Assembly (NCBI GenBank): GCA_016205965.1
Contig: JACQSM010000009.1
Span: 1 to 9,247 of the forward strand
Source of the DNA: Candidatus Uhrbacteria bacterium
GTDB lineage: Bacteria > Patescibacteriota > Patescibacteriia > SG8-24
Direction of reading: 5' to 3'
Length of the DNA: 9,247 nt
Under the pieces are notes generated by a model. The model did no database searches. It saw only the letters and a list, made by a program, of their open reading frames with translations, and had not been told where the DNA came from. Of the stretch, positions 1 to 6,500 are shown piece after piece. A program made the position numbers and the translations under genes. Within the stretch, counting starts at the first letter, position 1, and every line of letters begins with the position of its first letter.

Positions 1-2
1 AC

Positions 3-1277
3 CCGACGCTGACGCACTTCATGGAAGAGCTCGAGCTCGAGCGCGAGTCGGGCGACGAAGGCTCGCTCGCCTTCGATCCCGAGACCGGGCCGGACATGGT
101 CAAGATCATGACGGTGCACTCGGCCAAGGGCCTGGAGTTTCCGTACGTCTTCATCGTCAACATGGTCGACAAGAAATTTCCGAGCGTCGCCAGGAGCTCC
201 GGCATCGAACTGCCGGAAGCGCTGACCAAGGAGATCGTGCCCGATGGCGACATCCATCTGGAAGAAGAGCGCCGTCTCTTTTACGTCGCCATGACCCGGG
301 CCCGCGACGGCCTGTTCTTCAGTTCGGCCGAAGACTACGGCGGCAAGACCAAAAAGAAGCTGTCGCGGTTTTTGGCCGAGCTCGGCTTCAGCCAGCCGGC
401 GCTGACGCCTTCGGCGGTCGAGCTGTCAATCGAGGCGCCGGCCGCCGTCACCGAAACCCGGGCGCCGTCGTATGCGCCGCCGCCGCACTTCAGCTTCACC
501 CAGCTGGCCGCCTATCAAAAGTGCCCGCTGCAGTACAAGTTCGCCCATGTCATCAAGATTCCGGTCTTCGGCAAGCCGCAGTTGAGCTTCGGCAAGACCA
601 TGCACGGCACGCTCGAGAAATTTTTGCGCGAGGCGGCGGCCCGGCGCGGCACCGCCCAGGCCAGCCTTTTCGATGCTGCGTCGTCCCCGGAATCCGGCCC
701 GGCCAAGGCGGCGGTCACGATGGCCGTGACCAAGGACGAGCTCTTCGCCATGTACGACGAAGCCTGGCAGGACGACTGGTATCCCGACAAGCCGACCAAG
801 GAGAAGTACCGCGAGAAGGGGAGGGCGATTCTTTCGCAATTTTATGACAGCGTCGCCGCCGCGCCGCCGGAACCGTTGTTTTTGGAAAAAGATTTCACCC
901 TCAAGGTCGGTGCCTACGCCATCAAGGGCCGCATCGACCGCATCGATCGCGCCGGGGGCGGCAAAGTCGAAATCATCGATTATAAAACCGGCACCCCGAA
1001 AACGGACGAAACGCTGAAATCGGACGATAAAAAGCAGCTGCTGCTGTACCAGATCGTAGCCGAGCGCGTCCTGGGTCTCAAACTCGAGAAATTGACGTAT
1101 CATTATCTTGAGGACGGCAGCACGGTCTCATTCCTAGGCGTTGAAAAGGAGCTCGGCAAAGTCGAGGCCGAGGTCGAAGAGACCATCGCGGCGATCAAAA
1201 AAGGCGATTTTACGGCTAAACCGGGCATGCATTGCGGCTTTTGCGACTTCGCCTCGATTTGCGAGGCCAGAGCCTAG
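3..1277 (+). CDS. UvrD/PcrA-like helicase C-terminus fused to PD-(D/E)XK Fe-S nuclease domain (5' partial)
   Basis: This is the end of a superfamily 1A DNA helicase with a C-terminal nuclease, probably acting in DNA repair or recombination. The reading frame is open from base 3, so the true start is outside the window. Numbering from the first Met (base 21), motif V (TVHSAKGLEF) is at residues 31-40 and motif VI (EEERRLFYVAMTRAR) at 81-95. A RecB/Cas4/AddB-type nuclease follows: SFTQLAAYQKC near 158-168, GRIDRID with D306, IIDYKTG with D320 and K322 as the (D/E)xK pair, then a QxxxY motif (QLLLY). Cys168 plus C405-x2-C408-x5-C414 form the four-cysteine pattern that binds [4Fe-4S] in AddB, Cas4 and Dna2 nucleases. 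Motifs V, VI and the catalytic nuclease residues are intact, so it looks active. It is a single-chain fusion rather than separate AddA and AddB. The stop lies 5 bases before the next gene, suggesting co-transcription. Helicase motifs I-IV cannot be checked. Confidence 0.93.
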   Translation, partial: PTLTHFMEELELERESGDEGSLAFDPETGPDMVKIMTVHSAKGLEFPYVFIVNMVDKKFPSVARSSGIELPEALTKEIVPDGDIHLEEERRLFYVAMTRARDGLFFSSAEDYGGKTKKKLSRFLAELGFSQPALTPSAVELSIEAPAAVTETRAPSYAPPPHFSFTQLAAYQKCPLQYKFAHVIKIPVFGKPQLSFGKTMHGTLEKFLREAAARRGTAQASLFDAASSPESGPAKAAVTMAVTKDELFAMYDEAWQDDWYPDKPTKEKYREKGRAILSQFYDSVAAAPPEPLFLEKDFTLKVGAYAIKGRIDRIDRAGGGKVEIIDYKTGTPKTDETLKSDDKKQLLLYQIVAERVLGLKLEKLTYHYLEDGSTVSFLGVEKELGKVEAEVEETIAAIKKGDFTAKPGMHCGFCDFASICEARA

Positions 1278-1282
1278 GAAAC

Positions 1283-1579
1283 ATGATCGATTCGCTCAAA
1301 AACCTGCTCAACCGCAAAGTCCGAGCCACCGGCGGCGGTTTGGGCGAACGTATCAAGGCGTCGGTGATCGTGGCTGCCGTCGATGCGGCGATCGCGGCGG
1401 TGTACCCGGCCGGCGCTGCCTGGATTCGGTCCAGGACCTTTCGTGAGGGCATTGTTACAGTTTGCTGCGAGCGAGCCGGCGACGCCCAAGAGGTCAAGCT
1501 CAAGGAAACCGACATCCTCGCCGAGGCGAACCGGCGTCTCGGCGCCGGAACGATCAAGAAATTGCGGGTGACCTGTTGA
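1283..1579 (+). CDS. DUF721 / DciA-like protein, short form (98 aa)
   Basis: This small basic protein resembles the DUF721 family, whose best known member DciA helps load the replicative helicase DnaB in bacteria lacking DnaC or DnaI. The family pattern is recognisable: an N-terminal helix (MIDSLKNLL), a helical stretch ending near WIRSRTFREG, a strand GIVTVCC where DUF721 proteins have G-x-L-x-V, then the AQE-like DAQEVKLKE, the helix ILAEANRRLG and a final strand IKKLRV. I chose the ATG at 1283 because an AGGA lies 4 bases upstream and it follows the helicase stop by 5 bases; the longer reading from 1232 would overlap the helicase gene. It lacks the long disordered tail of some DciA proteins, so it would be a domain-only version. 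The match is by eye and the family is divergent; a helicase-loading role is inferred. Confidence 0.65.
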   Translation: MIDSLKNLLNRKVRATGGGLGERIKASVIVAAVDAAIAAVYPAGAAWIRSRTFREGIVTVCCERAGDAQEVKLKETDILAEANRRLGAGTIKKLRVTC

Positions 1580-1596
1580 AGGCGACGCGGTATACT
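1568..1596 (+). promoter_or_regulatory. Promoter for the membrane-protein gene, leaderless spacing
   Basis: A -35 like GTGACC (1568-1573, four of six matches to TTGACA) and a -10 TATACT (1591-1596, five of six) are separated by exactly 17 bases. The expected transcription start, about 7 bases after the -10, falls on or beside the ATG at 1603, which has no Shine-Dalgarno sequence. The most direct reading is a leaderless mRNA. The -35 lies inside the end of the DUF721 gene. Confidence 0.55.
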
Positions 1597-1602
1597 ACCA
1601 GC

Positions 1603-1983
1603 ATGACGCTCCGGCAATATCTCATCCTGATGGCCCTGGCGACGCTCGTGGCCTGGGCCGCAGTATTGGTCATTCTCACCGGGGTCGATCCCGAACGGTC
1701 CACGATCTCGATCTTCGTCGTTCTTTACGCCGCCCTCCTTTTGGCCTCGACCGGCACGTTCGCCATCGCCGGATTTCTGACGCGGTTCCATCTGGCGCGG
1801 GCCGGGATGCTGCGTTCGCGGCAGGTCGTGGCCGCCTTCCGCCAGGCCCTCCTTTTAAGCATCCTTTTCGTCACCGCCCTGTTCCTTCGCGGAGCGGGCC
1901 TGCTGTCCTGGTGGAACGCCATCCACCTGGCGGCGGCCACCAGCGCGGCCGAACTCTTCTTTGCCACGGCCCGGGCCAAGTAG
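1603..1983 (+). CDS. Small four-helix integral membrane protein, function unknown
   Basis: A 126-residue very hydrophobic protein. Four likely membrane segments lie at about residues 7-27, 34-58, 83-101 and 103-122, joined by short loops; a basic loop (TRFHLARAGMLRSRQ) lies between segments 2 and 3. FRQALLLSILF followed by a segment with LLSWWNA resembles a family of uncharacterised membrane proteins I associate with Patescibacteria; that is recall, not a search result. There is no signal peptide, catalytic motif or cysteine. The start was chosen at the ATG at 1603 because MTLRQYL is followed directly by the first membrane helix and a -10 box sits 6 bases upstream. A TTG at 1576, overlapping the stop of the DUF721 gene, would add nine residues and is less likely. 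It lies between a DNA-replication-type gene and the mre cluster, so context does not reveal its job. Confidence 0.8.
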   Translation: MTLRQYLILMALATLVAWAAVLVILTGVDPERSTISIFVVLYAALLLASTGTFAIAGFLTRFHLARAGMLRSRQVVAAFRQALLLSILFVTALFLRGAGLLSWWNAIHLAAATSAAELFFATARAK

Positions 1984-1996
1984 GCGCAAATCCGCC

Positions 1997-2025
1997 TTGC
2001 TTGTTTCCGGAGGGGAGCTTACATT
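1997..2025 (+). promoter_or_regulatory. Possible mreB promoter
   Basis: TTGCTT (1997-2002) and TACATT (2020-2025) are spaced by 17 bases and match the sigma-70 consensus at three and four of six positions. Transcription would begin near 2032, inside the 8-bp hairpin, giving a leader of about 37 bases before the mreB ATG. The match is modest, and it competes with the reading of 2009-2017 as a Shine-Dalgarno sequence on a longer transcript. Confidence 0.3.
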
Positions 2026-2059
2026 GAAACGAACGCCATCGGCGTTCGCACAAAGCTGA
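2024..2059 (+). CDS. Possible 11-codon leader peptide upstream of mreB
   Basis: TTG at 2024 opens a short frame (MKRTPSAFAQS, reading TTG as Met) ending at TGA 2057-2059, nine bases before mreB and in the same frame as it. A purine-rich GGAGGGGAG at 2009-2017 precedes it at ribosome-binding distance and is the strongest Shine-Dalgarno-like sequence in front of any candidate start in the window. The perfect hairpin at 2030-2048 lies inside this frame, so translation would melt it. A frame this short occurs often by chance and there is no comparative support; treat it as speculative. Confidence 0.2.
   Translation: MKRTPSAFAQS
2030..2048 (+). promoter_or_regulatory. Perfect 8-bp hairpin / palindrome in mreB leader
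   Basis: CGAACGCC (2030-2037), loop ATC, then GGCGTTCG (2041-2048) form a perfect inverted repeat with a three-base loop, ending 20 bases before the mreB ATG. No T-run follows, so it is not a standard intrinsic terminator. It could be a protein-binding operator, an mRNA-stabilising 5' hairpin, or a structure that influences translation of mreB. Confidence 0.5.
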
Positions 2060-2068
2060 ACACTAAAT

Positions 2069-3124
<1,056 letters not shown>

Positions 3125-3140
3125 TCGCGCGCCTCATGCT

Positions 3141-3917
3141 ATGCGGCGCGCCGCCCGACGAATCACGGCCGTCATCGCCGCCGTGGCCCTGCTCTTCCTG
3201 GCTTCGGCCGCCGGCTGGACGGCGCCGATCACCCGGCCGCTGGTTCGGGCAGTGTTGACGGCGGCCGCGCCGCTCTACGCCGCGGGCGAGACCGCTCGCG
3301 CGCTAGTCGGCGACAAGGACGGCCAAGGCGATTCCGAACTCGAGCGCCTCAAGGTCGAAACCGCTTCCTTGCGGACCCTGGCCAGCGAGAACGACGCTCT
3401 CAAACAGGCGCTCGGTTACCGGGCTCGAACGACCGAGAAGACGGTGCTGGCCAACGTCGTGGCCGCGGACTTCGACGATGCCGGCCGCGTGTTGCTCATC
3501 GACCGGGGAACGGAGGACGGCATAGCGCCGGGCCAAGCGGTCATCCTGGGCGATGGCGTTCTGCTCGGAAAGACGCTCGATGTCCGTTCGCAGACCGCGT
3601 CCGTGATCATCGTCACCGACAGCCGCAGCGCTACGGCCGTATCGCTCCAGGGCAAGACTGACACCCTGGGCGTGCTCGAGGGAAGCCGCGGTTTGAGCGC
3701 CAGCATCAACCTCATTCCGGCCGGAGCCGCCGTCGCGCCCGGCGATACCGTCGTGACCTCCGGCCTGGAGGCCGGCGTGCGGCGCGGTTATCCCGTCGGC
3801 GTGATCGAATCGGTTTCGGCCAGCTCCCAGGACGCCTTTCAGTCGGCGACCATCGCTCCTTTTGCCGTTTCGCGACGGCCGCTCTACGTCCTGGTCGTCG
3901 TCTCGACTCTCAACTGA
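3141..3917 (+). CDS. mreC: Rod shape-determining protein MreC
   Basis: MreC is a bitopic membrane protein linking cytoplasmic MreB to MreD and to the extracytoplasmic part of PBP2, which it activates. The 258-residue product has a basic N-terminus (MRRAARR), one membrane helix at about 9-27, a linker, and a dimerising coiled coil at about 64-92 (SELERLKVETASLRTLASENDALKQ). The two-barrel MreC core follows, with NVVAADFDDAGRVLLIDRGTEDGI, then GQAVI and later GDTVVTSGLEAGVRRGYPVGVI, all characteristic. It ends in the typical hydrophobic strand LYVLVV. The ATG at 3141 has no visible Shine-Dalgarno; translation may be coupled to mreB, whose stop is 16 bases upstream. The gap to mreD is 7 bases. 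Nothing seems broken. Confidence 0.96.
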   Translation: MRRAARRITAVIAAVALLFLASAAGWTAPITRPLVRAVLTAAAPLYAAGETARALVGDKDGQGDSELERLKVETASLRTLASENDALKQALGYRARTTEKTVLANVVAADFDDAGRVLLIDRGTEDGIAPGQAVILGDGVLLGKTLDVRSQTASVIIVTDSRSATAVSLQGKTDTLGVLEGSRGLSASINLIPAGAAVAPGDTVVTSGLEAGVRRGYPVGVIESVSASSQDAFQSATIAPFAVSRRPLYVLVVVSTLN

Positions 3918-3924
3918 CGCCGCC

Positions 3925-4425
3925 ATGTTTCGTTATCTGACTATCGTGGCGGCGGCCATGGCCCTGGCGCTGCTCCAGGAAACGGTCCTGGCGCCGATGT
4001 CGCCCGGCCTCGGCGACGCACCGTTGGCTTTGGTCGTGGCCTTGGTGCTGACATTTCGCTTCGGCGAGGCGGCCGCGGCGGCCGCGGCTGCGGCCGCGAT
4101 CCGCGAATCGCTGACATCAGCTCCGGGCGGATTGGCATTCGCCATCACGGCCGTCACCGTCGTCGTCCTGATCATCCTTTATACGCGCGTGTTCACCGAT
4201 CTTTCGGTGGCCGGATTCTTGGCCCTGACCGTCGCCTCGTTTCTCTGTTGGCACGGCTTCCGGGCCGGTGCCGGGCTGCTGCGGGATTCGCTGCTCGGCA
4301 TCCATGGCCCGGCGGTGTCGCTCGGCAGCCGCGTCCTCGGCCTGTCCTTGGGACTTTCGACCCAGATTTTTTTCGGCATTTTAGCTCTCGGTTTCGTCCG
4401 GCGCCGCGGCTCGGCGCCGCGCTGA
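3925..4425 (+). CDS. mreD: Rod shape-determining protein MreD-like membrane protein
   Basis: MreD is the polytopic partner of MreC in the elongasome. The 166-residue product is the right length (about 160-170) and strongly hydrophobic, with roughly five membrane segments: about 5-20, 33-60, 66-85, 93-115 and 137-160. It lies between mreC and mrdA, the standard MreD position. I chose the ATG at 3925, 7 bases after the mreC stop, because MFRYLTIVAAAMALALLQETVLAP is a typical MreD first helix. It is divergent. A run of ten alanines (49-58) is followed by IRESLTSAPGG where MreD proteins often have a Gly-rich, Asp-containing segment. The end of the gene overlaps the hairpins described at 4400-4441. 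The identity rests on position and topology more than on motifs. Confidence 0.85.
   Translation: MFRYLTIVAAAMALALLQETVLAPMSPGLGDAPLALVVALVLTFRFGEAAAAAAAAAAIRESLTSAPGGLAFAITAVTVVVLIILYTRVFTDLSVAGFLALTVASFLCWHGFRAGAGLLRDSLLGIHGPAVSLGSRVLGLSLGLSTQIFFGILALGFVRRRGSAPR
4069..4098 (+). repeat. Ten-codon alanine run (GCN repeat) in mreD
   Basis: Ten consecutive alanine codons (gcg, gcc and gct mixed) follow GGC GAG in mreD and precede ATC CGC. Mixed codon use argues against a recent pure trinucleotide expansion, although a block of gcg-gcc-gcg appears twice in tandem at 4069-4086. It falls in a predicted membrane helix. Confidence 0.8.
4400..4418 (+). promoter_or_regulatory. Hairpin A at the mreD-mrdA junction (possible anti-terminator)
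   Basis: GGCGCCG (4400-4406), a five-base loop CGGCT, and CGGCGCC (4412-4418) form a perfect 7-bp stem within the last codons of mreD. Its 3' arm shares bases 4416-4418 with the 5' arm of the following T-tailed hairpin, so both cannot form fully at the same time. High local G+C makes chance hairpins common. Confidence 0.4.
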
Positions 4426-4441
4426 CGCCCGGCATTTTTTT
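4416..4441 (+). terminator. Terminator-like hairpin with T7 tract just before mrdA
   Basis: GCCG (4416-4419) pairs with CGGC (4430-4433) and, after one C-C mismatch, GC (4421-4422) pairs with GC (4427-4428) around a TGAC loop; one A and then seven T residues (4435-4441) follow. This has the layout of a short intrinsic terminator and ends one base before the mrdA ATG. The mreD stop codon (4423-4425) lies across the stem-loop top, so a ribosome finishing mreD would melt it. It could reduce mrdA expression when mreD is not translated. The stem is short and imperfect, and the U-tract may instead serve ribosome binding. Confidence 0.35.
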
Positions 4442-4442
4442 C

Positions 4443-6395
4443 ATGTCGCTGCGCACGCCCATCAACGACTTTTTTCCGACGACCCAAGACGCCGGCGTCG
4501 GTCCGGTGTCGCGGCGGGACGGCGAAGGCATCATCGATCATGCCGACGCCGCCACCCAGGCGGCCGGAGGAGGGGAGTATCTCGGCCTGACGGTCCAGCC
4601 CAAGACCGTCCGTTTGGCGTTGGCGGCGACCTTGACCGTGCTCGGATTACTGCTCGGACGGGCGGCACAGGTCCAGGTCATTCGCGGCGACGTCTATCGT
4701 TCCCAGGCCGAAGGCAACCGCGTCCGGATCGTCCGGCTGGCGGCCGAACGCGGCGTCATGTACGACCGCAACGGGACGCCGCTGCTGCGCAACGTGCCGG
4801 CCTTCTTTGCCGCCGTCACCCCGGCCGACCTGCCGCGGACGGTGTCCGAACGCCGGGCGATCATTGGCCGACTCGCTGAAATCATCGATGCCGACCCGGA
4901 CGAGATCGAAAAGAGCATCGCCGAATTCCGCGGTTCGTCGTCGGCGATTCCCGTCGGCCGCGAACTCCCGCATGCCAAGGCGATCGAACTCAAGATCGAC
5001 AGCCTGGGCTTGCCCGGAATCTCGCTCGAAGTCGCCCTGCGCCGCGACTACCTGGCATCAAAAACGACGCCGTCGCTCTCGCATTTGCTCGGCTACATGG
5101 GCAAAGTCACCAAGGAGGATCTGGCCTCGAATGACGGCATCGAGTATCTGCCGAGCGACGCCGTCGGCCGCATCGGTCTGGAGCGCCAATACGAGGCGAC
5201 GCTGCGCGGCCGCGCCGGCATCAAACGGATCGAAGTCGACGCCGTCGGCAAGGAAAAAGCGGTCATCGCCGAAGAGGGCGGCGTTCGCGGCGCCAACCTG
5301 GTGCTGACCGTCAGCCGCGATCTGCAAGAGAAGGCCGAGAGCGCGCTCAAGGCCGGTCTGGCAAAGTTCGGCAAGACCCGCGGCAGCGTCATCGTCATGT
5401 CGCCGCGCACCGGCGACGTCCTGGCCATGGTCAGCGAGCCGGATTTCGACAACAACCTGTTCGCCCGCGGCATTAGCAGCGACGATTATCGTCGGTTGGC
5501 CGATAATCCGAGTAACCCCCTATTCCCGAGGGCCATAGCGGGGTTGCTGCCGCCGGGTTCGACCTTCAAATTGGCGGTGGCCGCGGACGCCCTCGAAGAA
5601 AAAGTGGCTACGGCCGCGACCACCATCATGTCGGTCGGCGGTCTGTATGTCGGCATCTGGTATTTTCCGGATTGGAAGGCCGGCGGCCACGGGGCGACCG
5701 ACGTCACCAAAGCGATCGCCGAATCGGTCAATACGTTTTTCTACATCGTCGGCGGTGGTCATGAAAAAACCGAAGGCCTCGGCATCGACCGCATCGTTTC
5801 GTATGCCCGCCGTTTCGGCATGGGCTCGCGGCTCGGCATCGATCTGCCGGGCGAGTCCGACGGCTTCCTGCCTTCGATCGAGTGGAAGAACAAGGTCAAA
5901 GGCGAGCCCTGGTACATCGGCGACACCTACCACGCGGCCATCGGCCAGGGCGACATCCTGGTGACGCCGCTGCAGATCGCCGCCGAAACCGCGGTGATCG
6001 CGAACCGCGGCGTCCTGGTCAAGCCTCGAATCGTGGCCGCCGTCACTACCGCCGACGGCCGCCGCGACGTCCGCGATCCGGAAGTCCTCAACGACCGGGT
6101 CGTGTCGCCCGAATCCGCCGCCTTGGTGGCCAAGGGCATGCGCCGCGGCGTCACCGACGGCAGCGGCCGCGGCCTGGCCGATCTGCCGGTGCCCGTCGCC
6201 GCCAAGACCGGCACCGCCCAGTGGCACAGCACCAAAGCGCCGCACGCCTGGTTCACCTCCTTCGCCCCCTACGACAAGCCTGAAATCACCGTCACCGTCG
6301 TCGTCGAAGAAGGCGAGGAGGGCTCGCGCATCGGCGCCCAGGTGGCCCGCGAGATCTACGCCTGGTATTTCGATCCGCAGCGCCGGACCAAGTAA
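4443..6395 (+). CDS. mrdA: Penicillin-binding protein 2 (elongasome transpeptidase)
   Basis: A class B PBP: a DD-transpeptidase that cross-links peptidoglycan during lateral growth, partner of RodA and activated by MreC. The 650-residue product has a cytoplasmic N-terminal region (1-56), one membrane anchor (about 57-75), the pedestal/dimerisation domain opening with ERGVMYDRNGTPLL, and a C-terminal transpeptidase domain from about 320. All three catalytic motifs are present: SxxK as S373-T-F-K376 in PPGSTFKL, SxN as S428-V-N430, and KTG at 588-590 in VAAKTGTAQW. The cytoplasmic tail is much longer than the short tail of Escherichia coli PBP2. The ATG at 4443 was chosen because it follows the mreD stop by 17 bases; extending the frame upstream to 4248 would run over mreD. 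There is no Shine-Dalgarno; seven Ts precede the ATG. No rodA is seen downstream, so the glycosyltransferase partner must be encoded elsewhere. Confidence 0.96.
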   Translation: MSLRTPINDFFPTTQDAGVGPVSRRDGEGIIDHADAATQAAGGGEYLGLTVQPKTVRLALAATLTVLGLLLGRAAQVQVIRGDVYRSQAEGNRVRIVRLAAERGVMYDRNGTPLLRNVPAFFAAVTPADLPRTVSERRAIIGRLAEIIDADPDEIEKSIAEFRGSSSAIPVGRELPHAKAIELKIDSLGLPGISLEVALRRDYLASKTTPSLSHLLGYMGKVTKEDLASNDGIEYLPSDAVGRIGLERQYEATLRGRAGIKRIEVDAVGKEKAVIAEEGGVRGANLVLTVSRDLQEKAESALKAGLAKFGKTRGSVIVMSPRTGDVLAMVSEPDFDNNLFARGISSDDYRRLADNPSNPLFPRAIAGLLPPGSTFKLAVAADALEEKVATAATTIMSVGGLYVGIWYFPDWKAGGHGATDVTKAIAESVNTFFYIVGGGHEKTEGLGIDRIVSYARRFGMGSRLGIDLPGESDGFLPSIEWKNKVKGEPWYIGDTYHAAIGQGDILVTPLQIAAETAVIANRGVLVKPRIVAAVTTADGRRDVRDPEVLNDRVVSPESAALVAKGMRRGVTDGSGRGLADLPVPVAAKTGTAQWHSTKAPHAWFTSFAPYDKPEITVTVVVEEGEEGSRIGAQVAREIYAWYFDPQRRTK

Positions 6396-6436
6396 CGGCC
6401 GCTTGACATTGTTCGGCGGGCGGGAGAAAGTACGGT

Positions 6437-6465
6437 TTGCCGCCGCCAATGGTCGATGCTATGCT
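6437..6465 (+). promoter_or_regulatory. Extended -10 promoter for greA-lysS
   Basis: TTGCCG (6437-6442, four of six matches to the -35 consensus), a 17-base spacer, and TATGCT (6460-6465) preceded by TGC (an extended -10) lie in the only sizeable gap of the window. Transcription would begin near 6472, giving a leader of about 29 bases rich in U just before the greA ATG. A consensus TTGACA at 6403-6408 lacks a convincing -10 at the right distance. Confidence 0.6.
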
Positions 6466-6500
6466 CATCATGGACCGCAAGGGCGCGTTTTTATTTGTCT

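Noticed and set aside
426..1103. Minus-strand open frame opposite the nuclease domain
   Set aside because: The + strand encodes intact PD-(D/E)XK motifs here; the antisense product is low-complexity and Arg/Gly rich.
1987..1998. 12-base repeat CAAATCCGCCTT shared with 8898-8909, before mreB and serS
   Set aside because: A few identical 12-mers are expected by chance in about 9 kb, and the positions relative to the genes differ (the second copy abuts the ATG, the first is 70 bases away).
3136..3144. ATGCTATGC shared with the greA -10 region, as an mreC promoter
   Set aside because: The match overlaps the mreC ATG itself, so a -10 there could not start a full mreC message.
4434..4441. T7 run as a slippery site joining mreD and mrdA
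   Set aside because: It lies after the mreD stop and before the mrdA start, so slippage there would not create a fusion.
4248..4442. Upstream extension of mrdA over mreD
   Set aside because: Lack of stops is due to high G+C; the extension is out-of-frame mreD sequence and the PBP2 tail is already long from the ATG at 4443.
6403..6408. Consensus TTGACA after mrdA as a promoter
   Set aside because: The best -10 at 16-18 bases is GAAAGT or AAAGTA, a poor match; the promoter at 6437-6465 is better.
5520..6449. Long minus-strand open frame (309 codons) opposite mrdA
   Set aside because: It is antisense to the transpeptidase core with its catalytic motifs, has a composition of Gly, Asp, Ala, Arg and His typical of antisense G+C-rich DNA, and resembles no family.
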